Source of the DNA: Streptomyces sp. NRRL B-1347 | Lineage (GTDB): Bacteria; Actinomycetota; Actinomycetes; Streptomycetales; Streptomycetaceae | Assembly: GCF_000720325.1 (NCBI RefSeq) | Contig: NZ_JOJM01000020.1 | Location: 1 to 64,000 of the forward strand | DNA: 64,000 bases | Direction of reading: 5' to 3' | Shown here: positions 46,552 to 55,360 of the stretch, one piece after another | Layout of the letters: each line of letters starts with the position of its first letter | How positions within the stretch are numbered: position 1 is the first letter of the stretch | Notes under the pieces: model-generated | What the model saw: the letters and a program-made list of their open reading frames with translations, nothing else | Databases searched by the model: none | What the model was told of the DNA's origin: nothing | Made by a program: the position numbers and the translations under genes

Positions 46552-49500
46552 CCCACCGCCGTGAGTCCGTCGCGCCACGCCGGAAGCAGCTCGTCGAGCA
46601 GCGCCTCCGTGCGCGGCGGGAGGCCGCGCGCGCCGCTGCGCGCAACCAGGTCGGCGGCCAGGGCCTGGAGCCGGGCGGGGTCATCCGTGGCGTGCGTGGC
46701 CCGCAGCAGTTCGTTCCACAGCCGTTCGTCGGCGGGGGCCGAGGCGCGGGCGGAGGTCAGCGCCTCGATGGCCTGCTCGGCGCGCCCCTTCTCCAGGTGG
46801 AACTCGCTGAGCGCGAGCCCGATGTCCGCCACCAGCAGCGGCAGCTGCGCGTCGACGATCTCGTGCGTCAGCCAGCCGTAGCGCCCCTGGGGGCGGTCGG
46901 CGAGCAGCGGGCCGCGGACGAGGACCAGCGCGTCCGTGAGCATGCGGCCGCGCACCGCGCGGTTGCCGGCGCCGCGCCCCTGCGTCGCCTCGTGGTACAG
47001 CGAGCGCAGCACGTCCAGGTCGGAGACCACGGACGGGGCGAGCGTGAGCCGGCCCGACTCGTCGGCGCGCAGCCGGGGCGCGCCGTCCGGATCGCTGCCG
47101 AGCCACTCCCGGACCCGGTCGACGAGCGCGTCCCGCACGTCCTCGGTCACGCCGCGCGGCCACAGCGCGGAGGCGAGCACGCGCGGGTGCACCCCTTCGC
47201 GGTGGAGCAGCAGCAGCGCGAGCGCCTCGTGGAGCAGCGGGCTGCGCTCGCCGTCGGGCGTCTCCAGGCCGATGATCTCGTACGACCCGACCAGGCGCGC
47301 GTACACCGCGGGGCGGCCCTGCTCGCTGACGTCGACGAGGAAGGGGGGTGCGGCCGCGCCGCCGGTGGAGTCGTCGTCGCCGTCGCCGCCGTCGGGGTCC
47401 ACCGCGGTGAACAGCTCGACCACCGCCCGCTGGAGCGCGTCCGGCAGCTGCTGCGCCGCCAGTTCGAGGCCGAGCAGCGGGGCCAGCAGCTTGCCGTCGG
47501 CGGTGATCTCCATTTCCCAGGCGGCACCGGGCAGTTCGCCGGAGTCCGTGCCGACGAGATAGCCGATGCCGAGGCGGCTGGCGTCGGCGGCCAGCTCGGC
47601 GAGCTTGACGGCCTCGTCCGCTGCGGGCCGGTCCGCGAGCAGCACCAGGTGGGGCGCCCAGCGGGTGTGCTGGGCGGGGCCGGTGCGGCCGGTGAGGACC
47701 GAGTCGTGCCCGGCGGCGCCGAGTGCGCCGCGCCGCTGCCGCGTCTCGGCCTCCATGGTCTCGATGAGCGCCTCGACGTCCTCCAGGTGCCGCAGCCGGT
47801 TCGGCGCGAGCGGGGTGAGGTCGCGGCCGAAGCCGACCAGCGTGATCGTCATGCGGTCCGACCAGCCGTTGGTGGCCAGCTCGGCGGCGACGGACGCGAA
47901 CACGGCGGCCCGGTCGGCGACGGCACCGCTCAGCGAGACGATGCCCGGCACCGCTTCGAGGTTGAGCAGCAGCCGCGAGTCGTCCATGGTGCCGAGGCAG
48001 ACCAGGCCGGGATAGGGCGCCGCCGCGTCCACGTCCTCGTACGCCTCGGCGTCGGTGCGCGCGAGCGTCCAGAACGTCTGGTCCTGGCCCAACCGCCAGG
48101 GCGCGGGCGGCCGTCCCGCGGGCTGTGCGAGCTGGAGGTGCAGGTCGCCGTTGCTCAGCCAGGCCGCGTACACCGTCGGCAGCGGGCGGGACTCGGCGGT
48201 GAGCGCGGCGGCGAGGCCGCGCAGGCCGCGGTCCAGGAGCCGGACGCCCTCGGGGTCGGCGCCCACGAGCAGCGCGTCCTGCGCATCGGCCGCGGTGCCG
48301 GTCGGCGTGGGCGGCTCCATGCCGCGGCGCCCGCCGACGGCGCCCATCGCCGACTGCCACAGCGCGTGGCGGCGGCGCCTGCCGAGCGCGCCGAGCAGCC
48401 CGGCCGCGAGCAGCGGTGCCCCGACGAGCGCCTCGGGGAGCCCGAAGGAGAAGCCGTCGGACTCGGCCGCCGTGCCCTGGTCGCCCGCGGCGGGCGCGGC
48501 GGGTTCGCCGGTGCCCCGGCCGCCACCCCGCTCCGCGCCGCCCGGACGCTGCTCGGGGATCGTGATGTGCGCCGTGTCCCGGTCGACGGATCCGCCGCCC
48601 TTGCGGTCAGCGCCCTGCCGGTCGCCGCCCTGGTGGGCGCCGCCGCCCCGGCGCTCGTCCCCGGTCTTCGCGTAGTCGGAGATCTGCTCGCGGACCTCCT
48701 TCGGCACCTCGGGCGCCTCGTCGGGCATCTCGACGAGCTCGCCGCCGTGGGCGTCGGCGGGCATCTCCATGATCCAGCCGGGCCGGATCAGACTGGCCTC
48801 GGAGAGGCGGGAGCCGTCGGGCTGCTCGCGGTCCTTGTTGAGCTGGTAGATCTCCTTGTACCTGCGGCCGTCGCCCAGGTGCCGCTCCGCTATCTCCCAC
48901 AGGGAGTCGTGGTGGCGGCCCTCGGGCGGCTGGATGCGGTAGAACTTCGTGTCGCCGTCCTCGCCGGTGCCCGCGCGGTCGGCGGCCTGCGCCGCCTGGT
49001 CCGCGACCGCGTTCGCCGCGGCCGCCGCGCCCTGGTGCTCCTGCGCGAAGAGGCCCGGCGTCCGCTGGGCGGCCGCCGCCGCGGGCTTCTGGTTCCCCTC
49101 GGGGGACTGCCCGAACTGCGAGAGCCCGGGCGCGAAGCTGGCCGCCGTGGCGCCGATGAGCAGCACCGCGGCGACCAGCTGCCGCGCGAGCACCTGGCTC
49201 GGTCCCGCGCCCGGCACCCGCCCCGGCATGCCGACCCCGGACAGGGCGGCCTTCACCTCGACGAGCACACAGGCGGTGAACTGGGCCCAGGCCAGCCACA
49301 CGACCACCGTCAGCACATTGACGAACGTGCCGACCGTGATCTCCTGCTGGAGCCAGTCGAGGGACGGTGCCCCGCCGGGCAGCGGCCAGCCCACGAAGTA
49401 CGCGAGCGCCCCGGGCACGCCGACGAGCAGCGCGGCGAGGGCGACGAAGGCGAGGAACGCCTTGACGAAGTCCCCGGCCGAACGCCGTCGCGTCGGCAGC

Positions 49501-49577
49501 GGCTGCGGCGTCCTGTTCCGCGGCGTCGCCGGGGTGCCCGACGAGCCGTTCGAGGAGCGGGTGTTGCGTCGCGCCAT
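46548..49577 (-). CDS. LysM and BTAD domain membrane protein of the Tad locus
   Basis: 1009 aa. Three hydrophobic helices near residues 38-62, 81-107 and 133-155 are followed by a LysM domain (about 213-276, DSLWEIAERHLGDGRRYKEIYQLN), a long charged Gly-rich stretch, a fourth helix (EALVGAPLLAAGLLGALG, about 372-390), then a large domain ending in a bacterial transcriptional activator (BTAD) TPR-like part (about 850-1005, LSEFHLEKGRAEQAIEALTSA). LysM would bind peptidoglycan outside, while BTAD is usually in SARP regulators inside; no DNA-binding recognition helix is obvious. Its position before the prepilin peptidase and after the pseudopilins points to Tad pilus regulation or wall passage; this is inferred. 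Confidence 0.85.
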   Translation of the reverse strand: MARRNTRSSNGSSGTPATPRNRTPQPLPTRRRSAGDFVKAFLAFVALAALLVGVPGALAYFVGWPLPGGAPSLDWLQQEITVGTFVNVLTVVVWLAWAQFTACVLVEVKAALSGVGMPGRVPGAGPSQVLARQLVAAVLLIGATAASFAPGLSQFGQSPEGNQKPAAAAAQRTPGLFAQEHQGAAAAANAVADQAAQAADRAGTGEDGDTKFYRIQPPEGRHHDSLWEIAERHLGDGRRYKEIYQLNKDREQPDGSRLSEASLIRPGWIMEMPADAHGGELVEMPDEAPEVPKEVREQISDYAKTGDERRGGGAHQGGDRQGADRKGGGSVDRDTAHITIPEQRPGGAERGGGRGTGEPAAPAAGDQGTAAESDGFSFGLPEALVGAPLLAAGLLGALGRRRRHALWQSAMGAVGGRRGMEPPTPTGTAADAQDALLVGADPEGVRLLDRGLRGLAAALTAESRPLPTVYAAWLSNGDLHLQLAQPAGRPPAPWRLGQDQTFWTLARTDAEAYEDVDAAAPYPGLVCLGTMDDSRLLLNLEAVPGIVSLSGAVADRAAVFASVAAELATNGWSDRMTITLVGFGRDLTPLAPNRLRHLEDVEALIETMEAETRQRRGALGAAGHDSVLTGRTGPAQHTRWAPHLVLLADRPAADEAVKLAELAADASRLGIGYLVGTDSGELPGAAWEMEITADGKLLAPLLGLELAAQQLPDALQRAVVELFTAVDPDGGDGDDDSTGGAAAPPFLVDVSEQGRPAVYARLVGSYEIIGLETPDGERSPLLHEALALLLLHREGVHPRVLASALWPRGVTEDVRDALVDRVREWLGSDPDGAPRLRADESGRLTLAPSVVSDLDVLRSLYHEATQGRGAGNRAVRGRMLTDALVLVRGPLLADRPQGRYGWLTHEIVDAQLPLLVADIGLALSEFHLEKGRAEQAIEALTSARASAPADERLWNELLRATHATDDPARLQALAADLVARSGARGLPPRTEALLDELLPAWRDGLTAVG

Positions 49578-49600
49578 GGCGGGTGTCCTGGTCCTGGTCC

Positions 49601-49698
49601 TGTGAATGGGGGCCTGTGGGTGGGTGCTTGTGGGTGGGTGCTTGTGGATGGGGGTCTGTGGGTGGGGATCTGTGGATGGCTGCCAGCGAGTGGGTGCC
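49601..49698. repeat. 14-bp minisatellite, about seven copies
   Basis: Units of the form tgtgggtgggtgct start at 49601, 49615, 49629, 49643, 49657, 49671 and (degenerate) 49685. The second and third are identical. It lies 24-121 nt upstream of the LysM-BTAD start codon and is G-rich on the plus strand, with regularly spaced ggg runs. Confidence 0.9.
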
Positions 49699-49771
49699 TG
49701 TGGTGCCGGAGCACGTACTGCCGCTCGTATGACAGCGATCGTACGGACGGCGCGTCCGGCCGGGAGCGGCC

Positions 49772-49798
49772 TGTGGATAACCCTCGGCTTGTGGATAT
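49772..49798 (-). promoter_or_regulatory. two DnaA-box-like sites
   Basis: tgtggataa (49772-49780, reverse TTATCCACA, exact) and tgtggatat (49790-49798, reverse ATATCCACA, one mismatch), 18 bp apart in the same orientation. They are upstream of the LysM-BTAD minisatellite. Confidence 0.35.
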
Positions 49799-49817
49799 CC
49801 CCCGGCCGGACCGCGGC

Positions 49818-50189
49818 TCAGGTGCGGGTCTGGAACCTGTCGACGACCCAGTGGTTGCCGCCGCGCTTGGTGTAGACCTCGAAGTTCACCCGGCCGCTGC
49901 CGAAGCTGAAGTCACAGGTACGCGTCTTGCCCTTGCCGCCCACGAGGCAGTGCCCGCCCCTGCCTTCCGTGGCCGGGCCGAAGACCACCACGCCGAAGGA
50001 ACGGCCGTCCTGCTTGAGGTCCTTGACCTTCACCACGTCGTTGGCCGGGTTGTACGAGACCGAGCCCGCGGAGTACCCCTCGTAGAGGTTGGGGTGGACC
50101 GCCGCCGAACTGGGGCTCGTGCCCAGGGCGAGCGCCGCGGCGGCCGATACGGACACCACGGCCAGGGAACGGCGTATGTGCTGACGCAC
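49818..50189 (-). CDS. small secreted protein in the Tad cluster
   Basis: 123 aa. The signal peptide (IRRSLAVVSVSAAAALALGTSPSSA, about residues 5-30) is followed by an ~93-residue domain with two cysteines (GHCLVGGKGKTRTCDF) that probably form a disulfide and a beta-rich pattern (VVKVKDLKQDGRSFGVVVFGPA and RVNFEVYTKRGGNHWVVDRFQTR). I do not recognise the family. It sits between the TadG-like gene and the LysM-BTAD gene on the same strand. The GTG at 50189 is chosen because aggag lies 7 nt upstream; the in-frame ATG at 50204 has no ribosome site. Confidence 0.7.
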   Translation of the reverse strand: MRQHIRRSLAVVSVSAAAALALGTSPSSAAVHPNLYEGYSAGSVSYNPANDVVKVKDLKQDGRSFGVVVFGPATEGRGGHCLVGGKGKTRTCDFSFGSGRVNFEVYTKRGGNHWVVDRFQTRT

Positions 50190-50252
50190 TCTTTCTCTCC
50201 TCATGTCGAACTGTCGAACTGTCGAGACGTAGAACTACTGAACTCTGATCGC

Positions 50253-50284
50253 CGGGCGGCGGGCGGCGGGCGGCGGGCGGCGGG
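50253..50284. repeat. 7-bp microsatellite (cgggcgg)x4.5
   Basis: cgggcgg repeated four times plus cggg, between the TadG-like gene and the small secreted-protein gene, just 10 nt after the TadG-like stop on the minus strand. A slippage-prone tract. Confidence 0.85.
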
Positions 50285-50294
50285 AACCGTCGGC

Positions 50295-50774
50295 TCACCC
50301 GACCTGGTTCTCCGCCGTCGCCCGGCCGTGGACGACGACGTCCCCGCCGTAGAACATCCCGGTGAAGACGGGGCTGTACGTCATCTGCACCTCGACCTCC
50401 ACCTGCTGGGCGTCGGCGCTCACGCAGTGCGTGGCCGCCACGTCCGCGCCGCGCAGGCCCATCTCCCGGGCGAACTTCTGCACGCGGGCCCCGCAGTTCT
50501 CGTATCTGATGGGTGCTTCCTCACCCGCGTACAGGCCCTCGCGGTCGATGTCCTGCGCCGCGTAGCGCGCCGCCTGTTCGGCGATGTCCGCGGCGCGTTC
50601 GCGCTTCGAGATGGACATGCCGCCGTCGATCACGAACGCGGCCAGGGTCAGGAAGACGATCGCGAAGACGATGACCGCGCCCGCGCCCGAGCCCCGGTCG
50701 TCCAGGCGGGCGCGGCGGTCGTCGAGCCAGGCCCGCGCCCGCACCGCGTACGCGCGGTGGACTCCTGTCCTCAT
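50295..50774 (-). CDS. TadG-like pseudopilin
   Basis: 159 aa. The RGSGAGAVIVFAIVFLTLAAFVIDGG segment (about 27-52) is the hydrophobic N-terminal helix typical of TadG/Tad-type pseudopilins with a Gly-rich prepilin-peptidase site before it. The outside domain has two cysteines (ENCGARV, ATHCVSA) that may pair, and ends VVVHGRATAENQVG. Much shorter than proteobacterial TadG, which has a von Willebrand domain. ATG start overlaps the preceding TadE stop (ATGA). Confidence 0.75.
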   Translation of the reverse strand: MRTGVHRAYAVRARAWLDDRRARLDDRGSGAGAVIVFAIVFLTLAAFVIDGGMSISKRERAADIAEQAARYAAQDIDREGLYAGEEAPIRYENCGARVQKFAREMGLRGADVAATHCVSADAQQVEVEVQMTYSPVFTGMFYGGDVVVHGRATAENQVG

Positions 50775-51295
50775 GTCTCGGCCCTCCGCAGCGGGTCGAG
50801 CGGCGAGCTGAACGTGGACTTCAGCGTGGTCGGCACGTCGAGGCCGAGCATCCCGAGGCCCCGCACCTCGCAGCTCACCTCGACCGTGAAGAGGGAGTCC
50901 GCCCGGAAGCCCGCGCTCTTCTGGACGACGTTCACCGGGCCCGAGCAGACGTCCGCCAGGTTCGCCATCGCGGCCCTGCGCGCCTCGATCATCGCCGTGC
51001 CCTGGTCCTTCTGGATGGAGCCCGCGCGGGCCGCGTCCCGCGCCGCCCCGTCGACGGCGCCGCGCCCGTCCACGAGCTGGCCGAAGGCCACCAGGACGAG
51101 GATGAACAGGATCATGACCGGCGCGAGGATGACGACTTCGACCGTGGAAAGACCGCTGTCCGCGCCCTGTCCGCCATCCACGCCCTGTACGCGGTCCGCA
51201 CCCGCGCGCAGTGGGCCCGTCGGCCCCTCCGACCCCGCCGAACCCTCCGTACGCATCAGCCGCCGGAGCCGACGGCCTGGTTCGGGCCGTCTCAT
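50771..51295 (-). CDS. TadE-like pseudopilin (second)
   Basis: 174 aa. A long basic and Gly-rich leader (about 45 residues) precedes DSGLSTVEVVILAPVMILFILVLVAFGQLVDGR, a TadE-type helix with the conserved Glu five residues after the predicted cut. The outside part holds Cys in LADVCSGP and EVSCEVRG. ATG start overlaps the upstream TadE stop (ATGA), so translation is coupled. Confidence 0.8.
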   Translation of the reverse strand: MRRPEPGRRLRRLMRTEGSAGSEGPTGPLRAGADRVQGVDGGQGADSGLSTVEVVILAPVMILFILVLVAFGQLVDGRGAVDGAARDAARAGSIQKDQGTAMIEARRAAMANLADVCSGPVNVVQKSAGFRADSLFTVEVSCEVRGLGMLGLDVPTTLKSTFSSPLDPLRRAET

Positions 51296-51774
51296 CCGTC
51301 CTCCTCCACGAACCGCTCGACCGGACCCGCGGAGCGCGCGTGCACGGTCAGATCGAGGCCCGGGAAGACCGACGGCACATGGGCGGTGATCTCCACGCCG
51401 ACCGTGTTCTGCTCGGGCTGGATCATCTTGACGTCGGGGCCGAGCACCAGCTCGGGGCCCAGTTGGCTGATGTAGTCCTCGACGACGTCGTTCGCCTCGC
51501 CGCGCCAGCCGCCCGGGTTCTCGTCAGCCGTGGCACGGGCCTTGCGCGCGCCCGCCTGGGCCGCGGCCTGGGCGACGTGGTCCGCGAAGAAGTAGAGCGC
51601 GAACTGCACCGTCGCGAAGATCATGAAGAACAGCACCGGGGTGAGCAGCACGAACTCGATCGCGGTCATGCCGGACTCGCCGCGGGTGGAGGCGGCCTCC
51701 ACTCGACGGCGTACGAATCCGGGCATCCGGTCGCGGTGCGGCGCTGCTGCGCCCCGGCCCCCGTGGCCCCACAT
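51292..51774 (-). CDS. TadE-like pseudopilin (first)
   Basis: 160 aa. RGESGMTAIEFVLLTPVLFFMIFATVQFALYFFADHVAQAAAQAGARKAR is the TadE signature: peptidase site, Glu+5, helix, then the amphipathic A-rich segment. The outside domain lacks cysteines. ATG 51774 or ATG 51726 could be the start. The gene lies 20 nt after the Flp pilin gene. Confidence 0.85.
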   Translation of the reverse strand: MWGHGGRGAAAPHRDRMPGFVRRRVEAASTRGESGMTAIEFVLLTPVLFFMIFATVQFALYFFADHVAQAAAQAGARKARATADENPGGWRGEANDVVEDYISQLGPELVLGPDVKMIQPEQNTVGVEITAHVPSVFPGLDLTVHARSAGPVERFVEEDG

Positions 51775-51794
51775 GGTCGTAGGTGACCCGTCGC

Positions 51795-52046
51795 TCAGCA
51801 GGTCTTGCCCGCGTCGGCGCCCTCGATGCAGTCGCCGACCTTGTCGGCACCGCCCTTGAGGGCGTTGTTGATGATCGCGGCGACCACGCCGACGATCGCC
51901 ACGACGACTGCCGAGATGATCACCCACTCGACCGCCGACGCGCCCCGGTCGAGCTCGCCGGAGCGGGCGCGCCGCACCCGGGTCTGCAGGAAGGTGACGA
52001 GGAAGTCGACCGCCGGGATCCCGGTGCTGACGTTCCGTCCGTTCAT
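51795..52046 (-). CDS. Flp/Fap-type major pilin
   Basis: 83 aa, the likely main subunit of the Tad pilus. RGASAVEWVIISAVVVAIVGVVAAIINNAL is the prepilin-peptidase site followed by the hydrophobic helix. The Glu after the cut is the conserved position-5 residue. The C-terminus GDCIEGADAGKTC has two Cys that may form a loop. The leader (about 30 residues) is longer than in proteobacterial Flp. aagga-like sequence lies upstream of the ATG at 52046. It is easily missed because it is short. Confidence 0.88.
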   Translation of the reverse strand: MNGRNVSTGIPAVDFLVTFLQTRVRRARSGELDRGASAVEWVIISAVVVAIVGVVAAIINNALKGGADKVGDCIEGADAGKTC

Positions 52047-52126
52047 GGTGAGTTGTCCTCTCGGGAAGCAGGATGGTGGAGGGGCTCGGAAGGGCCCGCC
52101 CGTGAAGGGGGCCGGAGGATGGAGGG

Positions 52127-53056
52127 TCAGACCTGGAACACGCGCATCGCCGCCGGGAAGATGAGGAAGACCAGGAACCCCGCGCACAGCAGCAGCTGGG
52201 CCACCAGCATCGACTGGGACTTCTCGCCCGCGCTGCCCTCGATCTCGGCGAGTTCGCGGTGGCGCATCGTCTCGGCGCGGGAGGCGAGCGACTCGCGCAC
52301 CTTCGCGCCGTCGTCGGCCACGAGTGCCAGGGACGCGGAGAGGTCCTTGAGCTCTTCGACGCCCAGCTCCTCGCCGAGCGAACCGAGCGCCTGCCACTGG
52401 CTGATGCCGGTGATGCGGGCGTCCGCCAGGGCGTTCCTGATGCGCTGCGTGGCCCAGCCGTCGGAGACCTCGGCGGCGGCCATCAGCGCCTCGGGCAGGC
52501 CGCGGCCGCCCGCGAGGCTCATGGACACCAGGTCCAGATAGGCGCCGATCACCCGGCGCAGGTCGCGCCGCTTCTCCTGCGCGTCCCGCCGCACCTCCAG
52601 GTCCGGCAGGAAGAAGAAGAGCACCCCGAACATCAGGGCCAGCCAGACCGGGATGATCGGGCTGCGGCCGAAGCCGAACGTCCAGACGACGGCGAACAGG
52701 AACGGTCCGAAGAACACGCCCGCCACCGCGAGCAGCACCTTCGTCGCGAGGAACTTCTCCCAGCTGCGGTCGAGCACCGCCAGGTCGGCCCGCATGGACC
52801 GCAGTTCCCAGCCCTGCTGGACGTAGAACTCGGCGACGCGGGCACCCACCCGCGCGCGCAGCGTGCCCAGACGCCCCGTGTGGTCCGCGTCCGCCGTGCG
52901 GTGCGTGGACTCGTACGCGGCGCCGCGCGCCCGCATCGCGTCGATCCGGGCGACGGTGGCGACGGCGCTGCGCTTGCTCGGCAGCAGCGCCCGGACCAGG
53001 GCGAAGACGCCGAGGCCGAGCGTGGCGCCGATGAGGATCGGCAGGGTCAGACTCAT
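52127..53056 (-). CDS. tadC: TadC-type inner-membrane platform protein
   Basis: 309 aa. Type II secretion F domain (about 130-300) with SLAGGRGLPEALMAAAEVSDGWA and SLALVADDGAKVRESLASRAETMR between membrane helices, plus helices near the N-terminus (about 3-25) and at 115-150. It partners TadB below the pilus. ATG start overlaps the tadB stop (ATGA). Confidence 0.92.
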   Translation of the reverse strand: MSLTLPILIGATLGLGVFALVRALLPSKRSAVATVARIDAMRARGAAYESTHRTADADHTGRLGTLRARVGARVAEFYVQQGWELRSMRADLAVLDRSWEKFLATKVLLAVAGVFFGPFLFAVVWTFGFGRSPIIPVWLALMFGVLFFFLPDLEVRRDAQEKRRDLRRVIGAYLDLVSMSLAGGRGLPEALMAAAEVSDGWATQRIRNALADARITGISQWQALGSLGEELGVEELKDLSASLALVADDGAKVRESLASRAETMRHRELAEIEGSAGEKSQSMLVAQLLLCAGFLVFLIFPAAMRVFQV

Positions 53057-54048
53057 CGGCGTACCCCCTCGGTGGGCGTGTTCGCGTGCGGCGGCAGCGT
53101 CTGGGACTGGCCCGTGCCGCCCTCGCCGCCCGTCGGCCGGGGGCGCACGAACTGCACGCCCGGCTCGTCACGGACGAGGAACCGGTCCGGCGTCTCGACG
53201 GTCGACAGCTTGCGCAGCCACCAGAAGCCGAGCGCGAACAGGCCGCACACACAGGCGAGGACGAGCTGGCCGACGGCCGTGCCGTACGGCGAGACGAACT
53301 CGCGGTTGAAGATCGAAAGGCCCAGGACGAAGGCGATCGAGACGGCGACGACGATCTGCACGGAGCGGCGTGTGGACGCGCGCTGCGCCATCACGCGCTG
53401 CCGCATGTCGACCTCCTCGCGCGCCGACTTGGCGAGCGCGCCGAGGACCTGGCGCAGACCGGGGCCGCGAAGCCGGGCGTTGAGGATCAGCGCGGCGACG
53501 ATGATGTCGGCGGAGGCGTCGTCGATCTCGTCGGCGAGCACCTGGAGGGCGTCCGGCAGCGGTGTCCGCGCGCGCAGCCGGTCCACGAGCGCGTCCAGAT
53601 GCGGCCTGAGCACCGGCGCCGCGGCCCGCGCGGAGGCCGGGATGGCCTGCTCCAGGCCGACCGCGCCCGCGATGGTGTCGCGCAGCGACTCGGTCCAGGC
53701 GGCGAGCGCCTCGACCCGCTTCATCTGCGCCCGCTCCTCGGCGGCCCCGCCGAACAGCTTGTCCCAGAAGAAGACGAGGATGCCGGAGGCGATGCCCGCC
53801 ACCGCCCACCGCGTGAGCAGCAGTACGACGAGGCCGACGCCGACCGCGAGCGAGCCGCGCTGCCCGGCGAACCGGACGAGTTCGCTCATCCGCTCGCTGG
53901 CCTGCCGCTTCTCGTGCTCCGGCTTGGCGGGCAGACCGCGCAGCGCGACGACGAGCAGGGCGAGGCCGCCGCCGACGGCGACGCCGCAGGCGAGGCCGTA
54001 GAGCACGGTCAGCGAGAACAGACCGCCCATGGATCCCAGCGAGTTCAT
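53053..54048 (-). CDS. tadB: TadB-type inner-membrane platform protein
   Basis: 331 aa. N-terminal helix (LTVLYGLACGVAVGGGLALLVVAL, residues 13-36), further helices near 70-95, and a type II secretion F domain with LAAWTESLRDTIAGAVGLEQAIPASA and RGPGLRQVLGALAKSAREEVDMRQRV. A Pro/Gln-rich C-terminal tail (PTGGEGGTGQSQTLPPHAN) is extra. ATG start 4 nt after tadA. Confidence 0.92.
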   Translation of the reverse strand: MNSLGSMGGLFSLTVLYGLACGVAVGGGLALLVVALRGLPAKPEHEKRQASERMSELVRFAGQRGSLAVGVGLVVLLLTRWAVAGIASGILVFFWDKLFGGAAEERAQMKRVEALAAWTESLRDTIAGAVGLEQAIPASARAAAPVLRPHLDALVDRLRARTPLPDALQVLADEIDDASADIIVAALILNARLRGPGLRQVLGALAKSAREEVDMRQRVMAQRASTRRSVQIVVAVSIAFVLGLSIFNREFVSPYGTAVGQLVLACVCGLFALGFWWLRKLSTVETPDRFLVRDEPGVQFVRPRPTGGEGGTGQSQTLPPHANTPTEGVRR

Positions 54049-54052
54049 GTGC

Positions 54053-55360
54053 TCACCCCCACTGTCCGGCGGGCCGGTAGCCGTACGCGATGAGGTCGTC
54101 CAGGCACGCGATCGGGGCGTGCGCGACGACGCGCCCGTCCTGGGTCTGAGCGAACACCTCGCTGGACAGCACCCGGCCGTCGACGCCGTTGACCTCGCGG
54201 ACGGAGGTCACCACGCGCTGCAGCTTGCCGCCGGACTGGTAGTCGTTGCGCCGCTGGATGAAGACGACGAAGTTCACCGCGCCCGCGACGAGCATCTGGC
54301 TCGCCTCGATCGGCAGCCGCTCGGCGGCCTGGAGCGCGTACGTGGAGATCCTGTTGAAGACCTCGCTCGAGCTGTTGGCGTGGATCGTGGACAGCGAACC
54401 GTCGTTGCCCTGCGACATGGCGTTGAGCATGGTGACGATCTCGTCGCCGAGGACCTCGCCGACGATGACGCGCGAGGGGTTCATGCGCAGCGAGCGGCGC
54501 ACCAGCTCGGCCATGGCGATGGCGCCCTGCCCCTCGGAGTTGGGAAGGCGTTCCTCGAAGGCGACGACGTTCGGGTGCAGGTCGGCGAAGGTGTCGAGGC
54601 CGAGTTCCAGGGCGCGTTCGACGGTGATGAGGCGCTCGTGCGGGGGGATCTCGTTGGCGAGGGCGCGCAGGAGCGTCGTCTTCCCCGCGTTGGTGGCGCC
54701 CGCGATCATGATGTTCTTGCGCGCCCGTACGGCGCAGGCCAGGAAGTGCGCGACCTCGGGCGTGAGCGTGCCGTTGCCGACGAGGTCGGACATGAACACC
54801 TTGCCCATGCGCGCGCGGCGGATGGACAGGGCGGGCCGCCGGGTCACGTCCATGACGGCCGAGAGCCGGGAGCCGTCGGGAAGGCGCAGGTCGAGCTGGG
54901 GATTGGCGGAGTCGAAGGGGCGCGAGGAGAGGCCGGAGTAGGCGCCGAGCACCTGGATGAGCTCGATCAGCTCCTCGTCGGTCTCGGCGACCGGCTCCCC
55001 GGTGACCTCGCGCCCGTCGGCGTACCCGACGAAGACCTGGTCGCAGCCGTTGATGTCGATGTTCTCGACCTCGGGGTCGTCGAGCAGCGGCTGGAGCCTG
55101 CCGACGCCGAAGAGCGCGGCGTGCACGGCGGCCGCGTACTGCTCCTCGGTCTCCGCGTCGAGGGGGGTGCGCCCGGTGTTGATCTCCGCGCGGGCGTACT
55201 CCTCCAGTATCTGCGCGATGACGGCGCGGGCGTACTGCCGCTCGTCCTCGTTCGACATCGGGGTGACGCCCGAGACCTGGTCGAGGCGGCGCTGCTCGGC
55301 GATGCGGTCGCCCGCGTCCTGCCGGAACCGCTTGACCAGCTGGTGGTCGACCGCGCTCAC
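54053..55360 (-). CDS. tadA: TadA/CpaF secretion ATPase
   Basis: 435 aa, hexameric motor for Flp pilus assembly. The N-domain has DPEVENIDINGCDQVFVGYADGREV; Walker A is AGATNAGKTTLLRAL (about 250), the Asp box near LITVERALELGLD, Walker B PSRVIVGEVLGDE, and the His box GSLSTIHANSSSEVF. Length is typical for CpaF. GTG start (VSAVDHQLVKRF) overlapping the TadZ stop (GTGA). Confidence 0.95.
   Translation of the reverse strand: MSAVDHQLVKRFRQDAGDRIAEQRRLDQVSGVTPMSNEDERQYARAVIAQILEEYARAEINTGRTPLDAETEEQYAAAVHAALFGVGRLQPLLDDPEVENIDINGCDQVFVGYADGREVTGEPVAETDEELIELIQVLGAYSGLSSRPFDSANPQLDLRLPDGSRLSAVMDVTRRPALSIRRARMGKVFMSDLVGNGTLTPEVAHFLACAVRARKNIMIAGATNAGKTTLLRALANEIPPHERLITVERALELGLDTFADLHPNVVAFEERLPNSEGQGAIAMAELVRRSLRMNPSRVIVGEVLGDEIVTMLNAMSQGNDGSLSTIHANSSSEVFNRISTYALQAAERLPIEASQMLVAGAVNFVVFIQRRNDYQSGGKLQRVVTSVREVNGVDGRVLSSEVFAQTQDGRVVAHAPIACLDDLIAYGYRPAGQWG

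Noticed and set aside
49772-49798. A replication origin at the DnaA boxes.
   Set aside because: Only two boxes, with no AT-rich unwinding region and no dnaA/dnaN/parAB nearby.
46692-51389. A 1565-codon open frame on the plus strand across the LysM-BTAD and pseudopilin genes.
   Set aside because: It crosses several recognised minus-strand genes and the minisatellite, and its translation is Arg/Gly/Ala-rich without any domain.
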